Part shown: piece after piece, positions 26,843-36,436 of the stretch
Layout: every line of letters begins with the position of its first letter
Position numbering within the stretch: the stretch's first letter is position 1
Assembly (NCBI GenBank): GCA_031963465.1
Contig: JASSUG010000001.1
Span: 372,001 to 436,000, forward strand
Direction of reading: 5' to 3'
Length of the DNA: 64,000 bases
Source: Mycoavidus cysteinexigens_B
GTDB lineage: Bacteria; Pseudomonadota; Gammaproteobacteria; Burkholderiales; Burkholderiaceae
Notes under the pieces: generated by a model
Told to the model about the DNA's origin: nothing
Database searches by the model: none
The model's input: only the letters and a program-made list of their open reading frames with translations
Translations under genes and position numbers: made by a program

Positions 26843-28354
26843 ATGAGCAATTTTTCGACACGCAATTTGTTGCGTTTATTTAGCCCGTTATGGGTAGTGA
26901 TGGCGGCTGTTTTTTTGCCGTTTACCTTGGCAGTAGCAAATCCACCTCCGGCCCCTGCGCCGGTCGTCAGCCTGCCAGATTTTACTGGACTGGTTGATAA
27001 AGTAGGGCCGGCAGTGGTGAATATACGCACCACCGGGCGTATCCCGTTTAGCAATAGCAACCTCGAATTGCCGCCAGGAATGAATAGTCATGAAATGTTG
27101 GAATTTTTCCAGCGTTTTTTTGGTTTCCCGCTGCCGCAGCAGCGGCCCGCGCCGCGCTCTGAGCAAGACGTGCCAGAGGAGGATGTCGCGCCGGATGCAG
27201 GGATTGAACGTAACCATGGGGTGGGTTCAGGTTTTGTGATCTCAGCGGACGGTTATGTCATGACAAATGCGCATGTCGTGTATGACGCCGACACTATTTA
27301 TGTGACATTGCTTGATAAGCGTGAATTTAAAGCTAAGCTCATCGGCGCTGATAAGCGCACTGACGTCGCCTTGCTGAAAATCGATGCTAAAGATCTGCCG
27401 GTTGTGACACTAGGGGATTCAAATACACTGCGCGTTGGTGAGTGGGTCGTCGCCATTGGCTCGCCATTTGGTTTTGATAATACGTTGACGGCAGGTATCG
27501 TAAGTGCAAAAGGGCGCAATACCGGCGACTATTTACCTTTTATTCAAACGGATGTGGCCGTCAATCCAGGTAACTCAGGCGGCCCGTTGATGAATCTGCG
27601 CGGCGAAGTGATTGGCATCAATTCGCAAATTTACAGCCGTACTGGCGGCTTTATGGGGATTTCGTTCGCGATTCCAATTGATGAGGCCACACGGGTTGCT
27701 GAGCAACTTAAGGCAACGGGTAAAGTAGCTCGCGGACGTATCGCGGTGGCGATAGGTCAAGTGACTAAAGATGTCGCTCATTCGTTGGGCCTGCCTCGTG
27801 CGCAAGGCGCATTTGTCAGCAGTGTTGAAGTGGGTGGGCCGGCTGACAAGGCGGGCGTGCAAGCCGGCGACATTATCCTAAGCTTCAATGGTAAAACCAT
27901 TGATGAAGCAAGCGATTTGCCTCGTCTAGTCGGCAGCACAAAACCTGGCGCACGCGTGCCGATGACCTTGTGGCGTAAAGGCAAAAAACATGACCTAGGC
28001 GTCACGATTGCAGCCATGCAAGCGGATCAACCCGCCCGTGCGATGCAGCCCAAAGCAGACCCACGCATGCATACGGCAAACTCAATCGGCCTCACGGTCA
28101 GTAGCTTGGCCGAAGCACAATTGAAGGCCCTCAAGCTAGGCTATGGCGTGCGCGTTGACGCGGTGCAAGGCCCGGCAGCACAGGCCGGCATCCGCAGAGG
28201 CGATATTGTGCTGCGGATTGGCGATGCAGATATCATGAATGCGCAGCAGTTCGATAGCGTAGTACGTACACTGGATTCTAAAAAAATGGTAGCAATTTTG
28301 ATACGCCGTGGTGAAAACACACAATTTATCCCATTACGACCACGGGCGAAATAA
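26843..28354 (+). CDS. mucD: DegP/MucD-type periplasmic serine protease (Do family)
   Basis: Periplasmic HtrA protease and chaperone for envelope protein quality control. A signal peptide covers about the first 32 residues. The catalytic triad is His144 (TNAHVVYDAD), Asp174 (RTDVALLKI) and Ser245 (GNSGGPL). Two PDZ domains follow (GGPADKAGVQAGDIILSFNG and GPAAQAGIRRGDIVLRIGD). The length of 503 aa is normal. In relatives it is the last gene of rpoE-rseA-rseB-mucD; the first three are absent here, so it must be controlled differently. Confidence 0.95.
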   Translation: MSNFSTRNLLRLFSPLWVVMAAVFLPFTLAVANPPPAPAPVVSLPDFTGLVDKVGPAVVNIRTTGRIPFSNSNLELPPGMNSHEMLEFFQRFFGFPLPQQRPAPRSEQDVPEEDVAPDAGIERNHGVGSGFVISADGYVMTNAHVVYDADTIYVTLLDKREFKAKLIGADKRTDVALLKIDAKDLPVVTLGDSNTLRVGEWVVAIGSPFGFDNTLTAGIVSAKGRNTGDYLPFIQTDVAVNPGNSGGPLMNLRGEVIGINSQIYSRTGGFMGISFAIPIDEATRVAEQLKATGKVARGRIAVAIGQVTKDVAHSLGLPRAQGAFVSSVEVGGPADKAGVQAGDIILSFNGKTIDEASDLPRLVGSTKPGARVPMTLWRKGKKHDLGVTIAAMQADQPARAMQPKADPRMHTANSIGLTVSSLAEAQLKALKLGYGVRVDAVQGPAAQAGIRRGDIVLRIGDADIMNAQQFDSVVRTLDSKKMVAILIRRGENTQFIPLRPRAK

Positions 28355-28359
28355 GCTAC

Positions 28360-30153
28360 ATGGACCATATTCGTAATTTCTCCGTCATCGCCCATATTGA
28401 TCACGGCAAATCTACCCTAGCTGACCGTATTATCCAGTTGTGTGGGGGGCTTTCCTCGCGTGAAATGGAAGCGCAGGTACTTGATTCAATGGCGCTTGAG
28501 CGCGAGCGCGGCATTACTATTAAAGCGCAAACTGCGGCCCTGACGTATCGCGCGCGGGATGGCCAAATATATAACCTGAATCTAATCGATACCCCAGGGC
28601 ACGTTGATTTTTCATATGAAGTCAGCCGTTCCCTATCGGCCTGTGAAGGCGCCTTATTGGTAGTGGATGCAAGCCAAGGGGTAGAAGCGCAGACAGTGGC
28701 GAATTGCTATACCGCAATTGAGCTTGGGGTCGAAGTCGTACCGGTGCTGAATAAGATTGATTTGCCGGCGGCCAATTGCGCCAACGCCATGGCAGAAATT
28801 GAAGAGGTGATTGGCATTGATGCGACCGATGCGGTGCGCTGCAGCGCCAAAACAGGTGAAGGCGTGATCGATGTGCTGGAGGCGTTGATAGCCAAGGTGC
28901 CGCCGCCAGTAGGGGACCCCCAAGCGCCCTTGCAAGCGCTGATTATCGACTCTTGGTTTGACAATTATGTTGGGGTGGTCATCCTGGTGCGCATTATGAA
29001 TGGTACGTTGCGGCCGAAAGACCGGATTGTATTAATGGCCAGCGACGCTCAATTTCCGGTTGAACAAATTGGTGTGTTCACACCCAAAGCGCAAGCTAGA
29101 GAATCTTTATCCGCTGGGCAAGTGGGTTTCATTATTGCCGGCATTAAAACGCTCACCGTAGCTAAAGTAGGGGATACGGTCAGTCATGCGAATAAACCTG
29201 CGCTGACACCGCTAGCTGGTTTTAAGGAAGTTAAACCACAGGTTTTTGCCGGGTTATATCCGGTTGAAGCCAACCAATATGAAGCGCTGCGTGAATCACT
29301 TGAAAAGCTCAAGCTCAACGACGCATCCTTGCAGTACGAGCCTGAAGTTTCTCAGGCCCTTGGCTTTGGTTTTAGATGTGGCTTTCTCGGCTTGCTCCAT
29401 ATGGAAATTGTGCAAGAGCGGCTAGAGCGCGAATTCAATATGGATTTGATCACCACGGCCCCGACGGTGGTCTACGAGGTCAGGCAAAATAACGGCTTAC
29501 TGGCGATTGTTGAAAATCCAGCTAAACTGCCTGAGGCCTCAAAAATCGAAGAAATCCGTGAGCCCATCGTCACCGTCAATCTCTATATGCCGCAAGAATA
29601 TGTCGGCTCGGTCATCACGCTGTGCACGCAAAAGCGCGGTGTGCAACTCGATATGGTCTATCGTGGTCGTCAAGTTCAGCTGGTTTATGAAATGCCCATG
29701 GCCGAAATCGTCTTGGATTTTTTCGACCAACTTAAATCTGTCTCGCGCGGCTATGCTTCAATGGATTATGAATTCAAAGAATATCGTCCCGCAGACGTGG
29801 TGAAAGTGGATATGCTGATCAACGGCGACAAAGTCGATGCTTTGTCGATCATCGTGCATCGTTCTCAAAGCATGTTTCGCGGCCGGCAAGTGGCCGCAAA
29901 AATGCGCGAAATTATTCCGCGTCAGATGTATGACGTGGCGATTCAAGCGGCCATTAGCTCTAATATTATCGCGCGCGAGAATATTAAAGCGCTACGCAAA
30001 AATGTATTGGCGAAATGCTATGGCGGCGATATTTCCCGCAAAAAGAAATTGCTAGAGAAGCAAAAAGAAGGTAAAAAGCGAATGAAGCAAGTGGGTAGCG
30101 TTGAAATTCCGCAAGAAGCTTTTCTTGCGATTCTTCGTGTATCAGATAAATAA
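28360..30153 (+). CDS. lepA: Elongation factor 4 (LepA)
   Basis: Translational GTPase that acts on initiation and back-translocation. The P-loop is HIDHGKST near residues 12-19, DTPGHVDF and NKIDLP are intact, and the lepA-specific C-terminus ends CYGGDISRKKKLLEKQKEGKKRMK followed by the conserved tail. The length of 597 aa is normal. It starts 5 bp after mucD and lies immediately upstream of lepB, the classical arrangement. Confidence 0.97.
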   Translation: MDHIRNFSVIAHIDHGKSTLADRIIQLCGGLSSREMEAQVLDSMALERERGITIKAQTAALTYRARDGQIYNLNLIDTPGHVDFSYEVSRSLSACEGALLVVDASQGVEAQTVANCYTAIELGVEVVPVLNKIDLPAANCANAMAEIEEVIGIDATDAVRCSAKTGEGVIDVLEALIAKVPPPVGDPQAPLQALIIDSWFDNYVGVVILVRIMNGTLRPKDRIVLMASDAQFPVEQIGVFTPKAQARESLSAGQVGFIIAGIKTLTVAKVGDTVSHANKPALTPLAGFKEVKPQVFAGLYPVEANQYEALRESLEKLKLNDASLQYEPEVSQALGFGFRCGFLGLLHMEIVQERLEREFNMDLITTAPTVVYEVRQNNGLLAIVENPAKLPEASKIEEIREPIVTVNLYMPQEYVGSVITLCTQKRGVQLDMVYRGRQVQLVYEMPMAEIVLDFFDQLKSVSRGYASMDYEFKEYRPADVVKVDMLINGDKVDALSIIVHRSQSMFRGRQVAAKMREIIPRQMYDVAIQAAISSNIIARENIKALRKNVLAKCYGGDISRKKKLLEKQKEGKKRMKQVGSVEIPQEAFLAILRVSDK

Positions 30154-30177
30154 AGTATCTATAAAAGTGGATTTTTC

Positions 30178-31065
30178 ATGAATTTTGCGCTGATTCTTTT
30201 TACTTTAGTGCTGGTCACGGGGCTAGCTTGGCTGGCTGAGAAACTGATCTTCCTGTCGCGCCGCCGCAACGAGGCTAAACAGATACTCGGTGAATATGAC
30301 CGTCAGCTCGAGCAATTTGACGCAGTCACAGATAGCATGCTGGCCACGCGGGCGCGGCTCAGTAAAGAAGCTTTGCAGCAGCCATGGTGGCTGGAGTATT
30401 CAGCTAACTTTTTTCCGGTCATTTTGTTAGTATTTTTACTCCGCTCCTTTATCGTTGAGCCGTTTAAGATTCCGTCGAGTTCAATGTTGCCTACGTTGTT
30501 AGCGGGCGACTTTATTCTGGTGAATAAATTTGATTACGGTATTCGTTTGCCGGTGTTGAATAAAAAAGTGATTGCCAACCGCAATCCAGAGCGGGGTGAT
30601 GTCGTGGTGTTTCGTTACCCGAAAGATGAAGCCATCGATTACATCAAACGGGTGATCGGCGTGCCGGGTGATACGGTCGCGTATCTAGACAAGCATTTGA
30701 CCATCAACGGCCAGGCCGTGCCACAAAGCCCGCTGCCGGATTATTTTGATGAAGAGCGAATAGGATATGCTAAGCAATACCAGCAAACCGTTGGCAGCAA
30801 AACCAACGACATTCTAAATAGCCCCGGTGCACCGTCGTTTATTATTGGCGCAGATGACTTTCCATTTCGGGATAACTGCACGTATAGTAGTGATGGCGTT
30901 GTCTGCAAAGTGCCGGCGGGTCACTATTTCGTGATGGGCGACAATCGAGACAATAGTGCAGATAGTCGTTTTTGGGGATTTGTGCCGGACCGTAACCTAG
31001 TCGGCAGAGCTTTCTTTATTTGGCTTAATTTCGGTCATTTCAAACGCATCGGCCGTTTTAGTTAA
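30178..31065 (+). CDS. lepB: Signal peptidase I
   Basis: Inner-membrane peptidase that removes signal peptides from Sec/Tat substrates. Two membrane segments (about 3-20 and 76-91) flank a charged cytoplasmic loop. The nucleophile is the Ser near residue 102 in IPSSSMLPTL and the general-base Lys is in YIKRVIGVPGD; GDNRDNSADSRFWGFVP is the final signature. The length of 295 aa is normal. It is transcribed with lepA. Confidence 0.96.
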   Translation: MNFALILFTLVLVTGLAWLAEKLIFLSRRRNEAKQILGEYDRQLEQFDAVTDSMLATRARLSKEALQQPWWLEYSANFFPVILLVFLLRSFIVEPFKIPSSSMLPTLLAGDFILVNKFDYGIRLPVLNKKVIANRNPERGDVVVFRYPKDEAIDYIKRVIGVPGDTVAYLDKHLTINGQAVPQSPLPDYFDEERIGYAKQYQQTVGSKTNDILNSPGAPSFIIGADDFPFRDNCTYSSDGVVCKVPAGHYFVMGDNRDNSADSRFWGFVPDRNLVGRAFFIWLNFGHFKRIGRFS

Positions 31066-31166
31066 TGGTGTGATCGGCCTATTTGCGTAGCGCTTAGTCC
31101 CTAACCTAGAAACGGGTCGCGACGTGTTTTAGCGGGGCCTATGCGTTACGCGTTATACTTAGCGCT

Positions 31167-31943
31167 ATGCCTTTATCCTCACTAGAAAGCCGGTTGCACT
31201 ATGTATTCCGTAATACAGAATACTTGCGGCAGGCAATGACCCACCGTAGCCATAGCTCGAGCCATAACGAGCGGCTGGAGTTTCTCGGCGATTCGATTTT
31301 GAATTGCACCGTAGCGGCGCTGCTATTTAAACGCTTCTCGACATTAAACGAGGGGGATCTGTCGCGGGTGCGCGCAAACTTAGTGAAGCAACAATCGCTT
31401 TATGAAATCGCGCAATCGCTCAATCTTGCCGAATCGTTACGCTTGGGTGAGGGGGAAATAAAAAGCGGCGGCAGCCGGCGGCCATCAATTTTGGCCGATA
31501 CGCTTGAGGCTATTTTAGGTGCTATCTATTTGGATGGAGGCTTTGAAGCCGCGCAAGCGGTGATTGAAGGTCTCTATCTGCCGATCCTTGAGCATATTGA
31601 CCCTGGTACGCTAGGTAAAGATGCAAAAACCTTATTGCAAGAGTGCTTGCAAGGCTGCCAAATCCCGTTGCCACACTATACCGTGGTGGCGACCCATGGT
31701 GCCGCCCATAGCCAGCAATTTGAAGTTGAGTGCGCGGTGCCCATATATGAAATTAAAGAATTTGGTTTTGGTGCAAGCCGTCGTGCTGCTGAACAAGCTG
31801 CTGCAAAATGCGCGTTAGAAGCGATCCAAGCTTTGCCTGCCGCATTGCCAGCTAAATCGAAGCGCGCCACTCATGCGCGCAAGCCAAAACCAAACGCACC
31901 CGCAAAAACAAAAAACAAAGCTGTTATTCAACTTGAGAAGTAA
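31167..31943 (+). CDS. rnc: Ribonuclease III
   Basis: Double-strand-specific endonuclease for rRNA and mRNA processing. The signature NERLEFLGDSIL and the acidic LADTLEAILGAIYLDGG form the Mg-binding site; the dsRNA-binding domain (KTLLQECLQG ... AEQAAAKCALEAI) ends near residue 225. A basic Ala/Lys/Pro tail of about 30 residues follows. At 258 aa it is shorter than the long-tailed Burkholderia versions I know. The stop is 2 bp before era. Confidence 0.95.
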   Translation: MPLSSLESRLHYVFRNTEYLRQAMTHRSHSSSHNERLEFLGDSILNCTVAALLFKRFSTLNEGDLSRVRANLVKQQSLYEIAQSLNLAESLRLGEGEIKSGGSRRPSILADTLEAILGAIYLDGGFEAAQAVIEGLYLPILEHIDPGTLGKDAKTLLQECLQGCQIPLPHYTVVATHGAAHSQQFEVECAVPIYEIKEFGFGASRRAAEQAAAKCALEAIQALPAALPAKSKRATHARKPKPNAPAKTKNKAVIQLEK

Positions 31944-31945
31944 TC

Positions 31946-32839
31946 ATGAATGTTTCCGCTGATTTCCGTTGTGGCACGATTGCGATTATCGGTCGGCCCA
32001 ATGTAGGCAAATCAACTCTACTGAATGCCCTGGTGGGTCACAAAATCAGCATCACCTCGCGCAAGGCTCAAACCACCCGTCATCGAATTACGGGAATTCG
32101 GACCCTGCCTGAGGCGCAATATATTTTTGTCGATACACCCGGTTTTCAGACTCAACACGGCGGTATGCTCAACCGCTCATTGAATCGTACCGTGACCGCC
32201 ACCATGAGTTCGGTTGATCTTATACTTTTTGTGGTTGAAGCCGGTCACTTTGGCGCCGAAGATCAAAAAGTGCTTGAGATGATTCCGCCTTCCGCCCCGG
32301 CGCTACTGATTACCAATAAGCTTGACCGGATCACGGACAAAGCGACGCTCTTCCCATTCCTGCAAAAAATGGGGGCATTACGTAATTTTTGCGAGATCGT
32401 GCCTCTATCCGCTAAGCGTGCTGACGATCTGGATAGATTACTCACCATCTTGCGACCCTATTTGCCGCAAGGCGAGCCCATTTACGGTGAAGATGATCTC
32501 ACCGACCGTAGCGAGCGTTTTCTGGCAGCTGAGATTTTGCGAGAAAAAGTCTTTCGCTGGACCGGAGACGAACTACCTTACACCAGCACGGTGGTGATTG
32601 AAAAATTTGAGCAAGAAGGCCGCTTGCGGCGCATTTTTGCGACCATCTTAGTTGAACGCGATAGCCATAAGGCAATGCTGATCGGACACAAAGGAGAAAA
32701 ACTAAAACGCATCAGCAGTGAAGCCCGGATGGATATTGAAAAATGCTTTGATGCACCGGTCTATCTTGAAGTCTGGATTAAAGTCAAAAGTGGCTGGGCA
32801 GACAATGCCGCGGGCCTAAAATCATATGGGTATGAATGA
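31946..32839 (+). CDS. era: GTPase Era
   Basis: Essential GTPase that binds the 3' end of 16S rRNA during 30S maturation. G1 is GRPNVGKST near residues 15-23, G3 is DTPGFQT and G4 is TNKLD. The C-terminal KH domain contains ILVERDSHKAMLIGHKGEKL. The length of 297 aa is normal. It lies in the rnc-era-recO-pdxJ-acpS operon. Confidence 0.96.
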   Translation: MNVSADFRCGTIAIIGRPNVGKSTLLNALVGHKISITSRKAQTTRHRITGIRTLPEAQYIFVDTPGFQTQHGGMLNRSLNRTVTATMSSVDLILFVVEAGHFGAEDQKVLEMIPPSAPALLITNKLDRITDKATLFPFLQKMGALRNFCEIVPLSAKRADDLDRLLTILRPYLPQGEPIYGEDDLTDRSERFLAAEILREKVFRWTGDELPYTSTVVIEKFEQEGRLRRIFATILVERDSHKAMLIGHKGEKLKRISSEARMDIEKCFDAPVYLEVWIKVKSGWADNAAGLKSYGYE

Positions 32840-33638
32840 ATTTCCGGTTGATGAAATTCTGCCGGCAACGCTAGCACGTACTATTTCAAGTAAGCCGGCT
32901 GGGCGCGCTGCAATGCGCCCTGAACGCCGGGTTGCGGAGCAACCCGGTTTTGTCCTGCATAGCTACCCCCATCGCGAAACGAGCCTAGTGCTCGATGTCT
33001 TTAGCCGTGATTACGGCCGGCTGGCACTAGTTGCCAAAGGTGCTAAACGTCCCTATTCAGCTCTGCGCGGCGTGTTGCAAACATTTCAACCTTTATCTCT
33101 AGCCTGGGCCGGCAAATCCGAGTTGCGCACGCTCACTGGCGCTGAATGGGTTGGAGGGATGCCGCCGTTAACTGGCCACGCCTTGGTATGTGGTTTTTAT
33201 GCCAATGAACTCCTGCTTAAATTCTGTGCGCGTGAAGACCCGTGTGAAAGGCTTTTCGACCATTACGTCTTGACGCTGACTCGGCTTGGCGCTGGCGCGC
33301 CACCAGTGCAAGCACTGCGTTCTTTTGAGCGTATCCTGTTGCGCGAAACGGGCCATGCCAGTGCTTTTGACTCTATTGCCCATACCCGTAAGCCGGTGGC
33401 GGCAGACGGGATTTATGTCTTTGATCCAGAACGTGGTGTGCGTGCGGCAAATGGCATGGAGCCTTCGCATTGGCCGATGATTGCCGGACAAACTTTAATC
33501 GATATGGAGCGTGACGAATATGAACGCGCCTTAACCCTTACCCAGAGTAAGCAACTGATGCGTTTTTTACTGCATCACCACCTTGGCGGAGTCACGCTCA
33601 ATACGCGCCAAATCCTCATTGATTTACACACTTTATGA
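32826..33638 (+). CDS. recO: DNA repair protein RecO
   Basis: Mediator that loads RecA at gaps in the RecFOR pathway. The OB fold begins at about residue 40 (GFVLHSYPHRETSLVLDVFSRDYGRLALVAKGAKR). The C-terminal helical domain lacks the four-cysteine zinc site of Bacillus and Deinococcus homologues, as is usual in proteobacteria. An N-terminal extension of nearly 40 residues precedes the core. The start overlaps era by 14 nt and the stop overlaps pdxJ by 4 nt. Confidence 0.92.
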   Translation: MGMNEFPVDEILPATLARTISSKPAGRAAMRPERRVAEQPGFVLHSYPHRETSLVLDVFSRDYGRLALVAKGAKRPYSALRGVLQTFQPLSLAWAGKSELRTLTGAEWVGGMPPLTGHALVCGFYANELLLKFCAREDPCERLFDHYVLTLTRLGAGAPPVQALRSFERILLRETGHASAFDSIAHTRKPVAADGIYVFDPERGVRAANGMEPSHWPMIAGQTLIDMERDEYERALTLTQSKQLMRFLLHHHLGGVTLNTRQILIDLHTL

Positions 33639-34414
33639 GTTTCTTGTCGCCACCTGCGGGCAATCTTGACCTCGGGGTCAATATTGACCATGTTGCAACC
33701 TTACGCAATGCGCGAGGTGTCGCCTATCCTGATCCGTTGCAGGCAGCGTTAGCCGCTGAAGCGGCAGGCGCCGATGCCATTACCCTCCACTTGCGCGAAG
33801 ATCGCCGTCATATCCGCGACGCGGACGTGCATGCCTTACGCCCATTGCTGCACACCAGAATGAATCTGGAGTGCGCTCTGACGCCAGAAATGCTGGCGAT
33901 TGCGTGCACTGTACGTCCACAAGACGTATGCTTGGTGCCAGAAAAACGGCAAGAGTTAACCACCGAAGGCGGCCTTGAGGTGGCCGGTCAGTTAAATCAA
34001 GTCAAAACAGCCTGTAGCCAGCTCGCGGGCGCAGGAATACGTGTGTCACTTTTTATTGATCCCGACCCAGCCCAAATCCACGCCGCGCGTGAAACGCTGG
34101 CGCCGGTGATTGAACTGCATACCGGCCGCTATGCTTCAGCATGCAATGAGGCGGAACGCCAGGCAGAACTCGAGCGCATTGCGCGCGCTGCGGAACTGGG
34201 CGCATCGCTAGGACTCAAAGTCAATGCTGGACACGGTCTACATTATTCAAATGTGCAGTCGATCGCAGCTCTGCAAGACATCACAGAACTGAATATTGGC
34301 CATGCGATTGTGGCCCATGCGTTATTTGTTGGCTGGGAAAACGCCGTACGTGAAATGAAAGCACTGATGGTGGCTGCTCGGCTCGCTGCATCAACACCTT
34401 TGCGGGGAGTGTAG
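33635..34414 (+). CDS. pdxJ: Pyridoxine 5'-phosphate synthase
   Basis: Closes the pyridoxine ring from 1-deoxyxylulose 5-phosphate and 3-amino-2-oxopropyl phosphate in the DXP-dependent vitamin B6 pathway. Conserved segments are LGVNIDHVATLRNARG, DAITLHLREDRRHI, VCLVPEKRQELTTEGG and the phosphate-binding VNAGHGLHYSNV. The length of 259 aa is normal. Its retention means the organism probably makes its own B6, at least in this step. Confidence 0.96.
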   Translation: MSFLSPPAGNLDLGVNIDHVATLRNARGVAYPDPLQAALAAEAAGADAITLHLREDRRHIRDADVHALRPLLHTRMNLECALTPEMLAIACTVRPQDVCLVPEKRQELTTEGGLEVAGQLNQVKTACSQLAGAGIRVSLFIDPDPAQIHAARETLAPVIELHTGRYASACNEAERQAELERIARAAELGASLGLKVNAGHGLHYSNVQSIAALQDITELNIGHAIVAHALFVGWENAVREMKALMVAARLAASTPLRGV

Positions 34415-34416
34415 AG

Positions 34417-34821
34417 ATGATCTATGGGATTGGCACTGACATGATTAGTATAGACCGAGTCGCAGGTGTGATGGAGCGCACGGGCGGCCGTTTTGCAGCC
34501 AAAGTACTCGGTCCCGATGAACTGGCAAAATATCATGCCCGCGCCGCACGTTCTGCCGCGCGCGGCTTGGCTTTTTTGGCCACACGCTTTGCGGCTAAAG
34601 AAGCCTTCTCAAAAGCCATCGGACTTGGCATGCATTGGCCGATGACTTGGCGTGCGCTGCAAACCCTAAATGAACCCAGTGGCCGGCCGGCGGTGGTGGC
34701 ACTCGGGGCGCTGGCTGATTGGCTGACTACACAGCGCATTCATGCCCATGTGACCCTAAGCGACGAGCGCGATTATGCGCTCGCCTTCGTGGTTGCCGAA
34801 CAAGCTAAAACCAATGCCTAA
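34417..34821 (+). CDS. acpS: Holo-ACP synthase
   Basis: Transfers phosphopantetheine from CoA to ACP. It has the N-terminal IYGIGTDMISIDRV and the metal-binding FAAKEAFSKAIG motif. The length of 134 aa is slightly above the family average. AcpS activates the fatty-acid ACP; NRPS carrier domains such as those at 56.8-64 kb normally need a Sfp-type enzyme, which is not in this window. It starts 2 bp after pdxJ and overlaps nagZ by 8 nt. Confidence 0.94.
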   Translation: MIYGIGTDMISIDRVAGVMERTGGRFAAKVLGPDELAKYHARAARSAARGLAFLATRFAAKEAFSKAIGLGMHWPMTWRALQTLNEPSGRPAVVALGALADWLTTQRIHAHVTLSDERDYALAFVVAEQAKTNA

Positions 34822-35851
34822 TCTATCTGCTTATACGCTCGGGCCGGTGCTGCTGGATGTTGCGGGTACTGAGCTAACTGAAGAAGAAATCCGCCGGCTC
34901 AGACATCCGTTAACCGGGGGCATTATCCTATTTGCTCGCAATTTTCAAAGTCGAGCGCAGTTGCTCGCATTGACTGCGCAGATTCGCGAGGTGCGTAGCG
35001 ATTTACTGATCACGGTTGACCATGAAGGCGGGCGAGTCCAACGTTTCAAAACCGATGGCTTTACGCACTTACCTGCAATGCGCGGTTTGGGCGAACTATG
35101 GGAGCAAGACGTATTACTCGCTACCCGCGCGGCGACTGCGGTCGGCTATATATTGGCGTTAGAGTTGTGGGCAAGTCAGATTGATTTCAGCTTCACGCCG
35201 ATCCTGGATCTCGATTATGGGCGGTCGGAGGTGATTGGCAATCGCGCTTTTCATCATGATCCGCGCGTCGTCACTTTACTGGTCAAAAGCTTAAGCCATG
35301 GCCTAGCGCTTGCAGGCCTAGCAAATTGTGGCAAACATTTTCCGGGTCACGGCTTTGTTGAGGCCGATTCACATTATGCAATGGCAGTGGATAGTCGCAC
35401 GCTTGACGCTCTCTTGCAAGATGCGCAGCCTTACCGCTGGTTAGACGTGTCGCTGGCGGCTGTTATGCCGGCGCATGTTGTTTACCCGGCAGTCGATGCG
35501 CTGCCTGCCGGCTTCTCAAAAATCTGGCTACAGAACATCCTACGTGAGCAACTCGGTTTTACTGGCGCCATTTTGAGTGATGATTTATCCATGGAAGGCG
35601 CGCGGGTAATCGGCAACTTTGTCGAAAGCGCCCAAGCCGCACTGGATGCAGGTTGCGATATGGTGCTTGTTTGCAACCGGCCGCAGGAGGCGGAGCGCGT
35701 TCTGGCTGAATTGCGCTACACGCCTTCTGCCACCTCAGCGAGCCGGATTAAGCGCCTTGCCGCTCGTGGCGAGCCAATATCTTGGCATGAACTTGAACAC
35801 CACCCGCAATATCTTGCGGCAAAAGCATTATTAGTCGAGCTTGCGCTTTGA
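34814..35851 (+). CDS. nagZ: Beta-N-acetylhexosaminidase NagZ
   Basis: Cytosolic family-3 glycoside hydrolase that removes GlcNAc from recycled muropeptides. Conserved phrases are TVDHEGGRVQRF, the catalytic histidine loop KHFPGHGFVEADSH and the nucleophile Asp in ILSDDLSMEGA. I chose the ATG at 34814 (345 aa, MPNLSAYTLGPVLLDV), the family start, over an in-frame ATG at 34775 inside acpS. Its 3' end overlaps the convergent DUF3455 gene by 21 nt. It indicates that cell-wall recycling is kept. Confidence 0.95.
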   Translation: MPNLSAYTLGPVLLDVAGTELTEEEIRRLRHPLTGGIILFARNFQSRAQLLALTAQIREVRSDLLITVDHEGGRVQRFKTDGFTHLPAMRGLGELWEQDVLLATRAATAVGYILALELWASQIDFSFTPILDLDYGRSEVIGNRAFHHDPRVVTLLVKSLSHGLALAGLANCGKHFPGHGFVEADSHYAMAVDSRTLDALLQDAQPYRWLDVSLAAVMPAHVVYPAVDALPAGFSKIWLQNILREQLGFTGAILSDDLSMEGARVIGNFVESAQAALDAGCDMVLVCNRPQEAERVLAELRYTPSATSASRIKRLAARGEPISWHELEHHPQYLAAKALLVELAL

Positions 35852-36391
35852 GAAATAATAGGTTGCTTTGTATGGCGCAGGAAATGTTCGATTGAAATGA
35901 TACACCGTGCTGCATGGCTTAGAAGAGGGGACCTTGCCGCCTTGCGTTTTAACTTGCAAGATGCTGGTTACATCTGAAAAAACGCCGGTTCCGCGATGAT
36001 CTTTGGCCGTGAACAAACGCCATGGAATATTATTTTTATTCTTCGGCTCGAAGGATTTCACTGCCTGACCAATCGCCCAACTGTCATCCACGGTGCTAAC
36101 CCAGCTTGGGCCTATAGAATGACGGCCGACGGCGACTTTTTTATCATCATATAAAGTAGCGACCGGCTCAGTGAAAATCCACCCCTGACCTTCTCGGCAG
36201 ATATAGTTTTGCATCCCTTCGGCATGCAATTTCAAAAAGACAATTTCGTCATCGGGCAGTTTCAAATCAGCGGGCAAATTCTTCGGCAGCGCAATCGGGG
36301 TAGGATCGGCGGCACTACTTTTTCCGGTAAAGCTAAATAAAGTCGTAGCGGTTAATAAGGCGTAAGACAAGAAAACAAATTGCTTTTTCAT
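35831..36391 (-). CDS. Secreted DUF3455 protein
   Basis: A 186-aa protein with a signal peptide (about residues 1-27, ending SSAA) and a DUF3455-type body: it has LKLHAEGMQNYICREGQGWIFTEPVATLYDD, GRHSIGPSWVSTVDDS and TVYHFN. To my knowledge DUF3455 is most common in filamentous fungi and occurs sporadically in bacteria; its function is unknown. Here it is a single gene, convergent with nagZ and tandem with efp. Two cysteines could form a disulfide in the periplasm or outside. The family call rests on the wording of the conserved segments. Confidence 0.7.
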   Translation of the reverse strand: MKKQFVFLSYALLTATTLFSFTGKSSAADPTPIALPKNLPADLKLPDDEIVFLKLHAEGMQNYICREGQGWIFTEPVATLYDDKKVAVGRHSIGPSWVSTVDDSWAIGQAVKSFEPKNKNNIPWRLFTAKDHRGTGVFSDVTSILQVKTQGGKVPSSKPCSTVYHFNRTFPAPYKATYYFSKRKLD

Positions 36392-36436
36392 ATGAACCCC
36401 TAACGTTTAGTTTGCTTTTAGAAAAATAAACCACCC

